From: Acanthacorydalis orientalis
Lineage: Eukaryota > Arthropoda > Insecta > Megaloptera > Corydalidae
Length of the DNA: 64,000 bases
Assembly: GCA_034766995.1 (NCBI GenBank)
Contig: CM068317.1
Location: 9,500,001 to 9,564,000 of the forward strand
Reading direction: 5' to 3'
The position numbers and the translations under genes were made by a program. The notes below the pieces were generated by a model. That model had not been told where the DNA came from and searched no databases. It worked only from the letters and a program-made list of their open reading frames with translations. Shown in pieces: positions 1-11,480 of the stretch (position 1 is the first letter of the stretch; each line of letters starts with the position of its first letter).

Positions 1-1408
1 CAATTTCAGATATAATCCATTTGAGAGTTTAAATGTTAATAAATCGAATTGAATCCAATAAACGAAATGAAACAAATTATTATATAGCCTAGTGTCTATG
101 GCCATTACCTTCTTCATATCTATTCTCCTATCACCAATATCAGAAGATAGATTTTTTTACAGCCGGCACACAATCCACATCATAAATCACGTAATACAAT
201 AAAAACACACTAACAAATACCGTATGCAAATCAGAAAATATTTCAGATATCATAAATATTTTCCGGCGAATGACATCGCACCCCCGAACACGCGCACGGT
301 CTCCGAACTCCAACCCCCTTAGATTTTTAACGTTCGCGTTCGAAACCTACCTCCCGCAGAGTGATTCTAAAAAAATACATACATATTATATATATATATA
401 TATATATATATCGCAATATATTCTCCGTATGCATATTAAGAACGAATGGCATGCTGTATTCTATACCATATGAAATCATATTCGGAATGATGCAAATAAT
501 ATAAATACTGTTGGAAAAGTTTGTCATTTTTTCAGGAAGTCTTTCCATATGAATGATCGTCGAATATCGTAAAAAATGTAAAGATATCATTTTTTGTCAA
601 ATAACTTGAATATGGATGTTAAATAGAGAAAAAATATTCTCATTTTCAAGAAGCATGAATAGTAATATACGAGAACAACAAATAGAAAACCCATTATAAA
701 ATATAATATATATATATATATAAACATTAACAGACTAATTTAACAGGAAAGCTCTATTAATTTTTCTGCATGTGAATAATTTCCTTTCTCTTTTATATTA
801 CAGTATACTGTGAAAAGTAATTTTTGTATATTACAGCATTCATAAATAAATAAATTATTAACCAATATAAAATATTTTGGCACTAGCTGTGAACATAAGC
901 AAAATATTATAGTTAAAGTGTTTAATTAGAAAGAAATTAAAAAACTTCCCTTTGTGTAATCATTTATTATCATTATTCACTGTTATCAGCATTAAATACA
1001 CATATTTTTCATCTATGATTGAATCATATGGGAACTAATTTTCTAGTCAAATGAAAACCATTTTTCAAATCAATAACATAAACCCTTTCAATGCCTGAAG
1101 CCAACATTAAAAAAACTTAATAGCATTGAATATTTCTCAGCATCCCCTCTTAACAGCAAGAAGTATTTTATGATATTGCATATCCGTTTCGTATAATATT
1201 TGTGTGCGTGAAAACCATTCATAGAATAGACGATGCAATAATCGGCACAGTAGTTTCCTGTATCGAAATTGCAAACATTAAAAAACCTTCTGCTGAGAGG
1301 TAATAAAAATTGACGTATATTATACAACATTTGAATATTTCAATGCGAACGAGCTACTACTATAAAGAACTGAAAGTATTTGAAGAAAATATATATATAT
1401 ATACATAC

Positions 1409-1453
<45 letters not shown>

Positions 1454-1633
1454 TATGTATACACAATTTTAAAAATTAATAATAATTAATTCATTACAAT
1501 ATATAACTAAAAATTTTATAAGAAATGATATATTAATTTAATTTACATTATTTTCACATAGTTTTACAAAAAAAAATAACACAATGTAGAATTTCTTTCA
1601 GTCAATATATTTCATTAAGAGAAAAAATTTAGT

Positions 1634-1665
<32 letters not shown>

Positions 1666-1737
1666 CTGACCTTTTAATTCTGGTTAATAGTGAAAAAGAT
1701 ATAGAAATTAAACAAAATATAGTAAATGACTATTTCA
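1..1737. other. AT-rich noncoding stretch
   Basis: No gene seen. It holds a short CpG-containing patch at about 261-355, TA arrays at about 383-411, 702-722, 1388-1449 and 1636-1661, and otherwise low-complexity AT-rich DNA. The sequence at 1081 (AACCCTTTCAATGCC) resembles a piggyBac-type terminus, but no matching right end was found. Confidence 0.6.
1388..1449. repeat. (TA)n microsatellite
   Basis: Two TA tracts are separated by a short CATACATTT interruption. Confidence 0.95.
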
Positions 1738-2289
1738 CAAATAATTACGGTTTTTGTTTTCTGAATTCTAACTTTTTATTTTTTTCTATAAGTGTCATTT
1801 TGTTGTGTTCATTTTAATATCGTTTTAAAGTGCATTTTTTGGTCTCTGTTTTAGTAACATTGACTTAGGTTTTATTATTAATTTTACTTCAAATTTAGCT
1901 TTTGAATTAAAGATGGAAAAGAAGCAAATAACAGCAAACTTTTGTATAATTTGAAAATGGGTGGTGAAGTAGCAGAGACTGCTTGTAAGCTAAATGATTC
2001 TTTTGGTGTCGGTACTCTTAAAAAACGTTCAGTACAGTAGTGGATCCAAAAAAATCGTGCTACGTACAAAAGCTTTGAAGATGACGAACGTTGAGGTATC
2101 CTTCTTTATTTCATAACGACCAATTGAAGGTGATAATTGAATCAGAACCACGCACAACAATTCAAGAGCTTACTCAAAAGTTAGGGGTTGTCATCCAACA
2201 GTTCTGGATCAATCAAAACCACTTAAATTAAAAAAATGTATATGAATTTAAAGATCATAAACCGCAATTATTTTTCTATCAACCTAATA
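1738..2289 (+). mobile_element. mariner family A, deletion derivative keeping only the helix-turn-helix part
   Basis: The right end (CCGCAATTATTTTTCTATCA then ACCTAATA) matches the right terminus of the other family A copies. The left end has decayed, but TTACGGTTTTTGTTTTCTGA is shared with the copy at 36.6 kb. Inside is the start of a mariner transposase, from an ATG near 1913: the MEKKQI start, the paired helix-turn-helix region and the QWW-like motif, with several stops and frameshifts. The sequence then jumps to the 3' terminus, so the whole DDE catalytic domain is missing. The same jump is seen in the copies at 22.9 kb and 58.2 kb. It is non-coding today. Confidence 0.85.
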
Positions 2290-2805
2290 GACTTGTAAAG
2301 TGACTGCTTTTAATTTAAAATTGTGCTCTCAAATACTTCCAAGTATTAAATTTATTTGTTTTTATTTGAAACAGAAAAAAATGTTAATATGTATAAAGAA
2401 CGCTGTACGTTAAGGAAAATTGAAAATCGTACGACTTTGTTCGCATTTTTCAACCATATTCTTCTGATTTTTGAAGTACAATCGAATAAAACACGTTCAA
2501 AAACGATTTTACATATATAGAAAGATTATTGAATGAAGATTGAAATTTTTTCCACATATAATTAGACAGGATACAGACAAACAAAATAAAGTCTAACATA
2601 TAAGGAAATTGATTTTCTCGGTATAGTCAAAAATTGTAAGGGTACAGATGTTCAAATCAAGATGAAAAACGATCAAATTCGCAAAAAAATTAATATTAAA
2701 AGAATATGCTATGGAAAATCAACTTAAAAAGGCTGTTACTGTCACCAAAGATAAACCAAATTTTAATTGAGTGAAGATTGAAGTAATTTAATTTTACAAA
2801 TGAGT

Positions 2806-2811
<6 letters not shown>

Positions 2812-2858
<47 letters not shown>
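2812..2858. repeat. (TA)n microsatellite
   Basis: About 47 bp of uninterrupted TA. Confidence 0.95.
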
Positions 2859-2860
<2 letters not shown>

Positions 2861-3253
2861 AGAGACTTCTAGAAATAATTTCCTTACAAATTTACTACCT
2901 AATGATTAAGTATTATTGATATTACATTGTTTCTCAGATAATTATATTTTAATTCTCCCACAGATTTTTAACTGGATAATTCGGAGTAATCTAATTTTGT
3001 AACAAATTATATTCAATATTATAATTTATTTTACAAATTTGCATACAAGTAACAGTTAACAATATAAATATTACATATTACCATATCTCATACGAAGCAT
3101 GAAAATATATTTTACCGATACAAAAATATACATTTCTGAGAATTTGTTTCCAGTAATATTCCAAATATTGTAGGATTTCAAACCGTCTTTTTTAATATTT
3201 TATACTGATAAATATTTCATATAAATACCCATCTATATATAAAACACACACGT

Positions 3254-3303
<50 letters not shown>

Positions 3304-3633
3304 TACACGCGTATGTGTGTATACCGATTGAGAAAATCCTTAGTCATGCAATAGCGTCGAAGATATGAATGCAAAACATCCAATCCAATTTCCCATATTG
3401 AAAGAAAAACAAGCAAGGCATTCATGCATTTGACTTTATTAGATATTCAAATATACCCAAAGTATTATATATGGCCTCAAACCATATAGGGAAATATAAC
3501 CAATTGTTTCTGACAGAGAAAAAAACAACTATTCAAAATAATAATATGCTGTGTATTGCGAAGTGTATCGCAACAGAACGTTTTCAATGTCTGTCGAAAT
3601 CATGTACACATAAACGTGTACATACATATATGA

Positions 3634-3638
<5 letters not shown>

Positions 3639-3681
<43 letters not shown>
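3639..3681. repeat. (TA)n microsatellite
   Basis: About 43 bp of TA, preceded by degenerate CATA/TGAATA units. Confidence 0.95.
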
Positions 3682-3684
<3 letters not shown>

Positions 3685-4009
3685 CTTATTTATTTAAAAT
3701 GAGAAAAGAAAAGCGTTATCTTTTTAAAAATAAAGAATCTTCTATTTGCAATATTCACATTTTTATCTATTACATTTTCTTGACTGTTTGTATTCTTTTT
3801 CAATCAAACATATTTTTTTATTTCTTTTTTTAAAAAAGAGTAATTTTATGCTCAGTCAAATGATGTATGGAAAAATATAATAATATAAAAGAAAATCTTA
3901 TTTAATTATAAAATTATACTGAGTGTTTTAATTATATTTACTTTAAATTAGAAGAGAGATACAACAGAACAGTATCGTTCAGATGAAATAAAATCGAATT
4001 CATATATAC

Positions 4010-4021
<12 letters not shown>

Positions 4022-4056
<35 letters not shown>
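4022..4056. repeat. (TA)n microsatellite abutting a MITE-like repeat
   Basis: A TA tract running directly into the left end of the repeat at 4057. Confidence 0.9.
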
Positions 4057-4057
<1 letters not shown>

Positions 4058-4182
4058 GGTTATTGTTTGAGTTTCCACATGAATGTATTATAAAATTCGC
4101 AAAAATTAAAAATCATGTTATTTTATGCAATTTTTTTTAATACTAATACTTTCTGTAAAATTCTGAATGGAATCACTATTTC
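4057..4182. mobile_element. small TA-flanked MITE-like repeat, copy 1
   Basis: The stretch from GTTTCCACATGAATG through AATCATGTTATTTT is similar to the copy at 4643-4822 in the same order. It is flanked by a TA array on the left and a CT/TA array on the right. Its right terminus is decayed, so the right boundary is approximate. No coding capacity; superfamily unknown. Confidence 0.5.
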
Positions 4183-4204
4183 TCTCTCTCTCCCTCTCTC
4201 TATA

Positions 4205-4236
<32 letters not shown>
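4183..4236. repeat. (CT)n(TA)n compound microsatellite
   Basis: A pyrimidine CT tract followed by TA repeats. Confidence 0.95.
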
Positions 4237-4604
4237 GCATACTTTTGTTAAGTTATCTTTATTTTTAATTGTCTGTATTTCTTTCTAATATTATCTAACT
4301 TGTTACACGATGATGACAGTTAATTATATTCTAATTATTTTGTAAGGATAGTAAAGAGGCTGTATTAATATTCGTTCATAGATTTCTTCAATCTTATATG
4401 TAAAAAATTGTTTTTAAATAAATATAGACTCAGTTCGATATTACTTTTCTTCAGTTATATAAAAACACTTGAAACATCTAGTGCTACAAGTGATATAATT
4501 TAATGTTTGTATAGAAAATTTTATAACTAAAAATGCATAATGTATAGAATATTTTATAAAGAAAGTATAAATATTTTTTTATTATAATATTGAGAAATTA
4601 CTAT

Positions 4605-4642
<38 letters not shown>

Positions 4643-4646
<4 letters not shown>

Positions 4647-4822
4647 ATTCAATTTAGGATTTCACATGTATGCATTAAAAAACACAGAAAGTAATAAAAT
4701 CATGTTATTTTTTATTTAGTTTACTAAAATACAATTGAACTAACATACTATATAAAAAAATGATCTTTTTTAATTTTTGCGTTCTTTAATACTTTCATGT
4801 GGAATCCTAAATTGAATTAACC
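4643..4822. mobile_element. small TA-flanked MITE with terminal inverted repeats, copy 2
   Basis: The left end TGATTCAATTTAGGATTTCA and the right end, read in reverse complement, TTAATTCAATTTAGGATTCC form imperfect terminal inverted repeats that continue through CACATG. It is about 180 bp, has no open frame, and sits between a TA array and TATATA, as expected for TA target duplication. A degenerate relative lies at 4057-4182. Family is not recognised; TA flanks are compatible with Tc1/mariner-type mobilisation. Confidence 0.65.
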
Positions 4823-5263
4823 TATATATAAAAAAGAGGGAGAGAGAGACATTTGCCCAAGATTTGTAGTTATGAGAGACTGTATTTCGAAGATGTTCTA
4901 ATAATGAAAGTCTGTATTGAAACATATATTTTATAGCATTTCCATAGTCCCTATTATCACTATATTTTAAAAATAATCGTATATTTACTTAAATTATATT
5001 TTTTTGAATGAAATAAAGAGAAAAATAGAAAGATAAATAGAGAAATGCGTGCATTAAGCTTCAAGGTACGCAATATTAAGCAGCATCATGCATTAAATCA
5101 TAAATTGAAGTAGCATGAACTGCTCAGTACTGCATTGCTATTTGAACACACACCCTCACCGTCATGAAAAATATATTGCATAAAAAATTAATAATGTAAT
5201 TAGTAATGTAAAGAATAACTCGAATTCTCTCTCAGTTACATAATTCAAAAATATTTGAAATAT

Positions 5264-5266
<3 letters not shown>

Positions 5267-5318
<52 letters not shown>
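5267..5318. repeat. (TA)n microsatellite
   Basis: About 50 bp of TA with one GTA interruption. Confidence 0.95.
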
Positions 5319-5703
5319 GATATATGCTACTGTTTTGGTGATTATTGATTGTCATGGACAGCAAATTAGAAAAATTAATTATTATTTATTTTGTTAAGAT
5401 TTTGTTATCGTGTCTAAAGTGTTTACACAATTATGTAAATGAATTTATCTGCAGTATCAGATAATCATTGTTAATAATTTATTGTCATTCATAAGATATG
5501 ATTTTAAATGTTTCTTCAAGAACATTAAATTTTTTTTAAAAATGTTAAGTTTATTGTTCAATAAATTACAAAGACGTTGTAGTACTTGGAAAATCTAGTA
5601 GATAAGTATATAAAATAAATTAATAATAAATTTCATATTAAATTTCAAAAATATATTAATATTCAAAAATTAGTAGTACTTTCAGGAGGCGTGAGAGATA
5701 TAT

Positions 5704-5750
<47 letters not shown>

Positions 5751-5935
5751 TTTAACTGGTTAAAATTCAGATATCAAACATTTTCAGATAATAAATATTT
5801 TTTTCATATACAGAAATCTGATTATCGCATGTTATAAATTCTATTATTATTTTCTACTTTTAATTATGACCAATATTAAAAATTTATAATTGTATTCATA
5901 TTTGCAAGCTAGTTGATACAACATTCTGATCATCT

Positions 5936-6015
5936 TCGTCCTTTTAGATCACTTAAGTTTCTATCTTCCACTAATTTCAGCGCTTATGCCCTCTTCAGAT
6001 AGATTAAGATACCTT
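5936..6015 (+). repeat. degenerate copy of dispersed repeat R2
   Basis: GATCATCTTCGTCCTTTTAG followed by an ACTTAAG...ATCTTCCACT...CTCTTCAGATAGATTAA pattern aligns in order with the left arm of the long hairpin at 57640-57805. Similarity is partial, so this is a weak call. Confidence 0.4.
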
Positions 6016-6074
6016 GAATTAGAATTTCTAAATCTACCTGTAAATGGTGCATCAGCTGAATACTGATCATTTAT

Positions 6075-6111
<37 letters not shown>

Positions 6112-6309
6112 ATTTATGAGCTCATGTACATATTTTAGTTGTTTATTATAAAATTTATTTATTGAAAATGGCAGCCATATTTTTAAATTATGTAATTTTT
6201 AATATTTATTAAAATATCCTTTGAAATTTAATATTAAATTCTCTTTAAAATTGTTAACAATGATAGTATATTTTTATAGAAAAGAATAAGTTGTTTGATA
6301 TGTTATTTT

Positions 6310-6312
<3 letters not shown>

Positions 6313-6367
<55 letters not shown>

Positions 6368-6387
6368 GTGTGTGTGTGTGTATGTGT
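6313..6387. repeat. (TA)n(TG)n compound microsatellite
   Basis: About 50 bp of TA followed by a short TG tract. Confidence 0.95.
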
Positions 6388-6539
6388 CAATTTACTCTTT
6401 CTATAGAATATAACAAAATAAAATTTATTAAATAGTAATTTAGCAATAAAAATATGTGAAAATTAATATTTAAAACAATACTTACAAATACACAACTTGT
6501 TTGAAAACTATTCGTGCAAAATATGTAATCCATATAAAA

Positions 6540-6900
6540 ATGTCAATGTCAGTGAAAAACAGCTGACCGCTGACACAGTTTTCATCAACATCGCACGTCG
6601 TTTGCGGATTTAATTTCGCCACCCCTACGTTTGATAAAAAAATTCACACACACACAACGTTCGACCTCACCCCCAGAACATCCAATCAGCTGATCGAATC
6701 ACATGTACTACATGCACCGCACGTGAATGGTGTGTGGATAATAACACAATTTAGGTGTTTTCAGTCAAATTTACACACGCATTTTCATTCAACTTGTGCT
6801 GTTTTGTTATACCGTTTTATTCGTGTGTACGAGAACGGTTTATAATCTTTTTCATACAGTTACAAATTAAAACACACACATACAAACGCACACATTGACG
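6540..6900. promoter_or_regulatory. GC-enriched island with an E-box cluster, candidate regulatory DNA
   Basis: Composition rises well above the surroundings and CpG is common. Within about 170 bp there are two CAGCTG boxes (6560, 6687), an ACATGT (6701) and a perfect CACGTG (6720). The middle CAGCTG overlaps a CCAAT. Nothing here is an open frame or repeat. A regulatory role is inference from composition and motifs only. Confidence 0.3.
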
Positions 6901-7439
6901 CACATAAATTTTATTGTGATTTTTTTTATAAATGAACTCATAATAATAACTATTACTCTGATTTATTTAATAGGTAATATTTGATCAGTTTCCAGATTAT
7001 CGAGAACAAATCAATTTGTAGCTCTTACATGACATTATTTCGGTTCAAAAATTACAATTTTTATTTTCGACTTTTTGGCAGCCGAACATGTCATGATTCG
7101 TGACACTCTCTAGTCTCTAGTCAGCATTTTTTTCATCTAAATTTAACAAACAACAAAATTGTAGCAAGACCAAAGATATCAAGAAAGTATTTATACATAT
7201 ACTCAAAAAGAACGACTTTTGTCACAAAGTACTGTTGAATTTAACAGCTCAAATTTGCTTCTTGAACAATCAAAAGTAATGAGGTTGTTGGCGAATCTGT
7301 ATTTTAGTGGACATTATATAAATGCCAGTAATAAAATATCTCAGTAATCAATTTAAAGCTTAGCTGGATAAATTATGAGAAGAATCGCTATCGGAAGGCT
7401 ACAAAAAATATCTCAACTTCTTATATCAAATGCTAAAAT

Positions 7440-8412
7440 TTTTCTCCAATACAAATCAGCTCTTATTTCTTTTTAATTCTATAGAATAAAAATGATATGA
7501 AATGCAAACTGTGTTAGTAATATCAAAGATATTGTAAATATATGATCAGATTTTTAGTAGTTATCCTTAAAAAGGATTTTCAATAATACTTTGAATGATA
7601 CCTCACTCATCTGATTTGACAACTTGTATTTCTTATTAATTCTACAAAATAAAAATGATATAAAATGTGAAACTGTGTTAGTAATATTAAAGACGTTGTA
7701 AATCTATGTTCAGATTTTCACTAGTTATCCTTAAAAATATGTTTCAGTAATACTTCGAATGACATCTTACTCGTCTTATTTGTCATTTTGCATTTCTTTT
7801 TAATTCTATAAAATAAAAATGATATAAAATGCAAATTGTGTTAGTAACATTAAAGATATTGTAAATCAATGATCAGATTTTTAGTGATTATACTTAAAAA
7901 GGATTTCCAGTAATACTTTTTATGACACCTCACTCAACTGATTTGACAACTTGTATTTCTTTTTAATTCTATAAAATAAAAATGATATAAAATGCAAACT
8001 GTGTTAGTAATATTAAAGATATTATAAATCTATGATCAGATTTTTAGTAGTTATTCTTAAAAAAGATTTTCAGTAATACTTTGAATGACACCTCACTCAT
8101 CTGATTTGTCAACTTGTACTTCTTTTTAATTCTATAAAATAAAAATGATATAAAATGCAAACTGTGTTAGTAATATTAAAGATATTGTAAATCTATGATC
8201 ATATTTCCAGTGGTTATCCTTAAAAATGTATTTCAGTACTACTTTCAATGACACCTCACTCGTCTGATTTGACAACTTCTATTTCTTTTTAATTCTATAA
8301 AATAAAAATGATATAAAATACAAACTGTGTTAGTAATATTAAATACATTGTAAATCTATGATCAGATTTTTAGTGATTATTTTTAAAAACGATTTTTAGT
8401 ATTACTTTGAAA
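7440..8412 (+). repeat. 163-bp tandem satellite, about six units
   Basis: The anchor AATTCT inside the unit recurs at 7475, 7638, 7802, 7965, 8128 and 8291, giving a period of 163-164 bp. Each unit contains TTTTTAATTCTATAAAATAA, AAAATGATATAAAATGC, a CTGTGTTAGTAATATTAAAG run, TATGATCAGATTTT and CCTCACTC.TCTGATTTG. Units differ by scattered substitutions and small indels; unit 2 begins with a substituted TCTTATTAATTCTAC. The array ends at about 8412. It does not code for protein. Confidence 0.93.
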
Positions 8413-9060
8413 AAAATAACGATTATTTTTAATAAGTGTATTACTGCAGATGGAATATATTTCGTGTAACTTGCAATAGAGAAACTAATTTTCACAAATG
8501 TTTCCACCAGCCACTAAAATGTTTCCAGATCAAAATGTTCGGTAAATCACTATTAATCAGTTTTAATCGTTTCTTATGCAAATTTTAAAGGTGATTCCAT
8601 CATCTTTAGAACATTTAGAGCTATGAAAAATTGATATTTTACTATAACTTGGTTTGTGTGAAAAAATTATGCTGAACGTAAAGTCATAATTGTATTGAAA
8701 AAAATTATTTAATAATAAAAGTATTGTTTCAAACCACTCTGCAAAAAATTTAATAGACTAAACACGTTGTACATAAACATCTTTAAATAATCTTTGGCTA
8801 CACTTTAAATGTTTTTCATTCCGGTGTCATTTCCTGTGTGTCGCATTTTTGTATTAAATTCAATTAAATCATATGTAATCCTCTTCTTTTAATGCTAATA
8901 AAGTCGGTATTGAATTTCACGTTATGAATGAATGTATTTTTATTTCAGCAATATAATATATATATATATATATATATTAGGTGTATATATGTAAGTTATG
9001 CGTGTATATGAGAGATATGAATATTTAACTATATTCCAATTTCCGCAAAATACGATCCGG
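8413..9060. other. AT-rich noncoding stretch
   Basis: Nothing recognised apart from a short TA array at about 8957-8977. Confidence 0.6.
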
Positions 9061-9475
9061 TAACTGCGTCTAAACGCTCCTATTCTCTCTTTATGTTTAC
9101 TTTACGAACATACAGCCGTTATCAAGGTGCATGTATAAATGTACATGTTGTGTTTCTGTGTGTGTGTGTGTGTAGTGGCAGCACCGACGTCTACAAATTT
9201 AGATCACACATCGAAATTGCTAGATTGGCTTGTAATCCATGGATCGGGGGGCGAACGTTTCACCTATGCCGTATTCTGTATTCAAATCGAAATCTGCATT
9301 ATTAAATACCGAAATACCTGCGACTTAAATGGCATTAAGGCGCCGATTAAGGATTCAGAAACAGTTACCTATGTATACAAACACTGGATACGCCTTATGA
9401 AGTTTATTACTAATGTATGGGAATATAAGTAACTAATTGCGTGTGCGCCGAAGTTGTATTCGATTTTCAGTACGT
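9061..9475. other. GC-enriched island
   Basis: Balanced-composition DNA with CpGs, including TAATCC at about 9233 (the word bound by Otd/Pitx-type homeodomains), a GCGCCGATTAAGG stretch and a short TG tract. Two overlapping frames (9093-9305, 9139-9432) are open through it, but neither resembles a known protein and the second begins in the TG tract. I do not call a gene. It could be a conserved noncoding element or an unrecognised exon. Confidence 0.35.
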
Positions 9476-9821
9476 GGATTTTTCGTACTTTATCTTAGAG
9501 AACACTTATTCATTTTTTTGTATTTTATCTACAGATTTTTACATATATATATATATGATAATTTATCATTTTGATATTTTGAATTCTTAAATATATACAT
9601 TTGCCAAACAGCATAAGTTCTTATATCTAAATAATAAAAAAATCTACAAGTATAAATCGTAAAACAACATATATTTTATACAAAGTATAAGATAGTTCAT
9701 TTTATTTTTATACTCTTTTTCGATAGTCTTTTATTTTTGATTGGTATGATAGCTTTTACAAATTAATTTGGTGCTGGGTTTTTTTATAGGAAATAAAATC
9801 TAATTTAGGAAACAATAGAAT

Positions 9822-11040
9822 ACTTTTCAATCCTCAAAATGTCCCACATTATTTTGTATAACTTTTCTTCACCTGTCAGATAACTGACGAATCCTTTATC
9901 GAAAAAAGATTGCGGCTTTGAGTCGATGAAATCGTCAATTCATTTTCGGACCTCTTTCAGTATTTAAAAATGAGTATCAGACAGGTAATGTTGGTGCGTC
10001 TGGAACCGGTAATAATCTGATGGGACTAGGTCCGGTGAATACCCCGTATAAGAAAGAACTTCCCATCCCAAAAACAAATAAATTCTTTGGTCTGTTTTAT
10101 GACGTGTGGACAAGCGTTGTCGTGCTGTAAAATGACTAGTATTGTGCCCTCGCCAGTGAATGGTCTTTTTCTCCCTAATTCGACAGTCAAACAGACGAGT
10201 TATTGTTTTTTTTTTGAAGGTTAGTTTGAAAAAAGTATACCTGTTCTTGTGTTCTTCTTTGTAGAGATCTTCTTTCTTTGGCTGTTCCTGGTGATCTTGC
10301 TCCTGGAATACCAGCATATAATCTCTATTAATGATTTGACTTCATTAATATTAACTTCTTTTGATTTACTAGGAAAAAGTGAGCTGTTGTTAGTAATGCT
10401 CTTAATTTATAGTCTGGCCAGGTTCGATCAACTTACAATACAACACATTCTTAATGTCCCATCAAATTTTGCACAATAAAATACACAAAACATTTTTTGG
10501 TATAGATATTTGATTTCAAAATCGATGTCGATGATTTATCGAACGTAATAACTCATGATTTTTGGCAGTTTGGACTATCATAAAAACATTCTTCATCCGT
10601 AATTATGTTTTAATTCAAAAATCATTCTTTTTGAACTCTGTGCGCGAGGACGCAGCCGGTCATTGCATCTTCTTTCTTGGTTTTCCGAGCTGAGCTCATG
10701 TGAAATCCATTAGTCTAGCTTTTGATTCTTTTCCAGACGATGCTGACAATCAAAAATTACTTACTGGGTAACTCGAAATTATTAAGCGAGTTCCTATTCA
10801 ATTTGAGTTGAATTTTCACTTAACAACTGCTCAAGATCCTCCTTTTCAATTGTTCGGGACGTTCTCGAACGAAAAGATCAAAATCAGTACTTTGAAATCT
10901 TTGAAATCATTTTTGCATGTTTTGTGAGTCATAATACCTTCCTTCAAAACCGACCAAATCATTTTTGCAGCACCAGCAGTATTTTTTTAACTAGACTGAG
11001 AAAAGTATCCAATGCCTAATATGTTATTTTCCGGCCACTA
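9822..11040 (-). mobile_element. mariner family G, degraded near-full-length copy
   Basis: Read on the minus strand this carries mariner-type transposase pieces from an eroded N-terminal part (10.6-11.0 kb) to the C-terminus (about 9825-9960, IDDFIDSKPQSFFDKGF). No clear terminal inverted repeats survive, so both edges are approximate. It differs in sequence from the other families in the window. Confidence 0.75.
9830..10317 (-). pseudogene. mariner transposase, C-terminal catalytic part (broken)
   Basis: Mariner transposases cut and rejoin DNA at TA sites with a DD34D triad. The second catalytic Asp survives in QHDNACPH (around 10110) and the third in YSPDLVPSDYY (around 10010-10040), followed by the usual QHYLSDTHF and KPQSFFDKG segments. 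A frameshift lies between the second and third Asp, and the frame from 10317 to 9964 covers only part of the domain. There is a stop in the KWIDDF-like segment near 9945. The spacing from second to third Asp is close to the 34 residues of the family. No intact product is possible. Confidence 0.75.
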
Positions 11041-11212
11041 TTGTGTTCATTACTGTTTTGTAAGGTTATGCTAACTACTTAGACAAGATATATAGTGTTT
11101 TTAAATGTTAAGATTGTCACTTTAAAATCCTAAAACAACGAGAAAATATTTTAATTTAAAACAAAGCTATGATTGATTCAATTTAAAAGCACAGAATTAA
11201 TTTTTACATTTA

Positions 11213-11217
11213 ATATA

Positions 11218-11259
<42 letters not shown>
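11213..11259. repeat. (TA)n microsatellite
   Basis: About 47 bp of TA with one GTA interruption. Confidence 0.95.
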
Positions 11260-11263
<4 letters not shown>

Positions 11264-11334
11264 TTAATATTTTCACCTCAAGTCTTAATTTATTTGTATT
11301 TTGCTTATCTTTAAAAAATAATTCACAAAGGAAT

Positions 11335-11480
11335 TTTTCTCTCGTCTCATAAACCATAAAAATTAATTGGCTCAAAATTGTTAAATAATTGATTATAAAT
11401 CAATTTTGAATTTTGCTTGCAGGCATTTCGATGGGGACGATATCATCCTCAGAGAGCTAAAATTCAGAAAAATAATTGGT
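11335..11480 (-). repeat. dispersed repeat R1, partial copy
   Basis: The segment CATTTCGATGGGGACGATAT followed by CATCCTCAGAG is the reverse complement of the CTCTGAAAATGATGTCGTTG segment at 14865. The flank CTCATAAACCATAAAAATTAATTGG also matches R1 in order. Non-coding. Confidence 0.6.

Larger units (their letters stand above)
2290..4021. other. AT-rich noncoding stretch with TA arrays
   Basis: No gene seen. TA arrays lie at 2812-2858, 3246-3300 (CA then TA) and 3639-3681. The open frame at 3471-3833 is mostly translated TA repeat and is not taken as a gene. Confidence 0.6.
4823..7439. other. AT-rich noncoding stretch with TA/TG arrays
   Basis: No gene seen. TA arrays lie at 5267-5318, 5710-5744, 6075-6112 (TA then TG) and 6313-6387 (TA then TG). 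A degenerate copy of dispersed repeat R2 is at about 5936-6015 and an E-box-rich island at 6540-6900; both are listed separately. Confidence 0.55.

Noticed and set aside
1081..1320. Possible piggyBac-type end (AACCCTTTCAATGCC)
   Set aside because: No matching right terminus and no TTAA on the left.
1884..2069. 61-codon minus-strand frame
   Set aside because: Antisense of the mariner A helix-turn-helix region.
7440..8412. CRISPR-like array
   Set aside because: The repeats are 163 bp, contiguous and without spacers, in eukaryotic-type DNA. It is a satellite.
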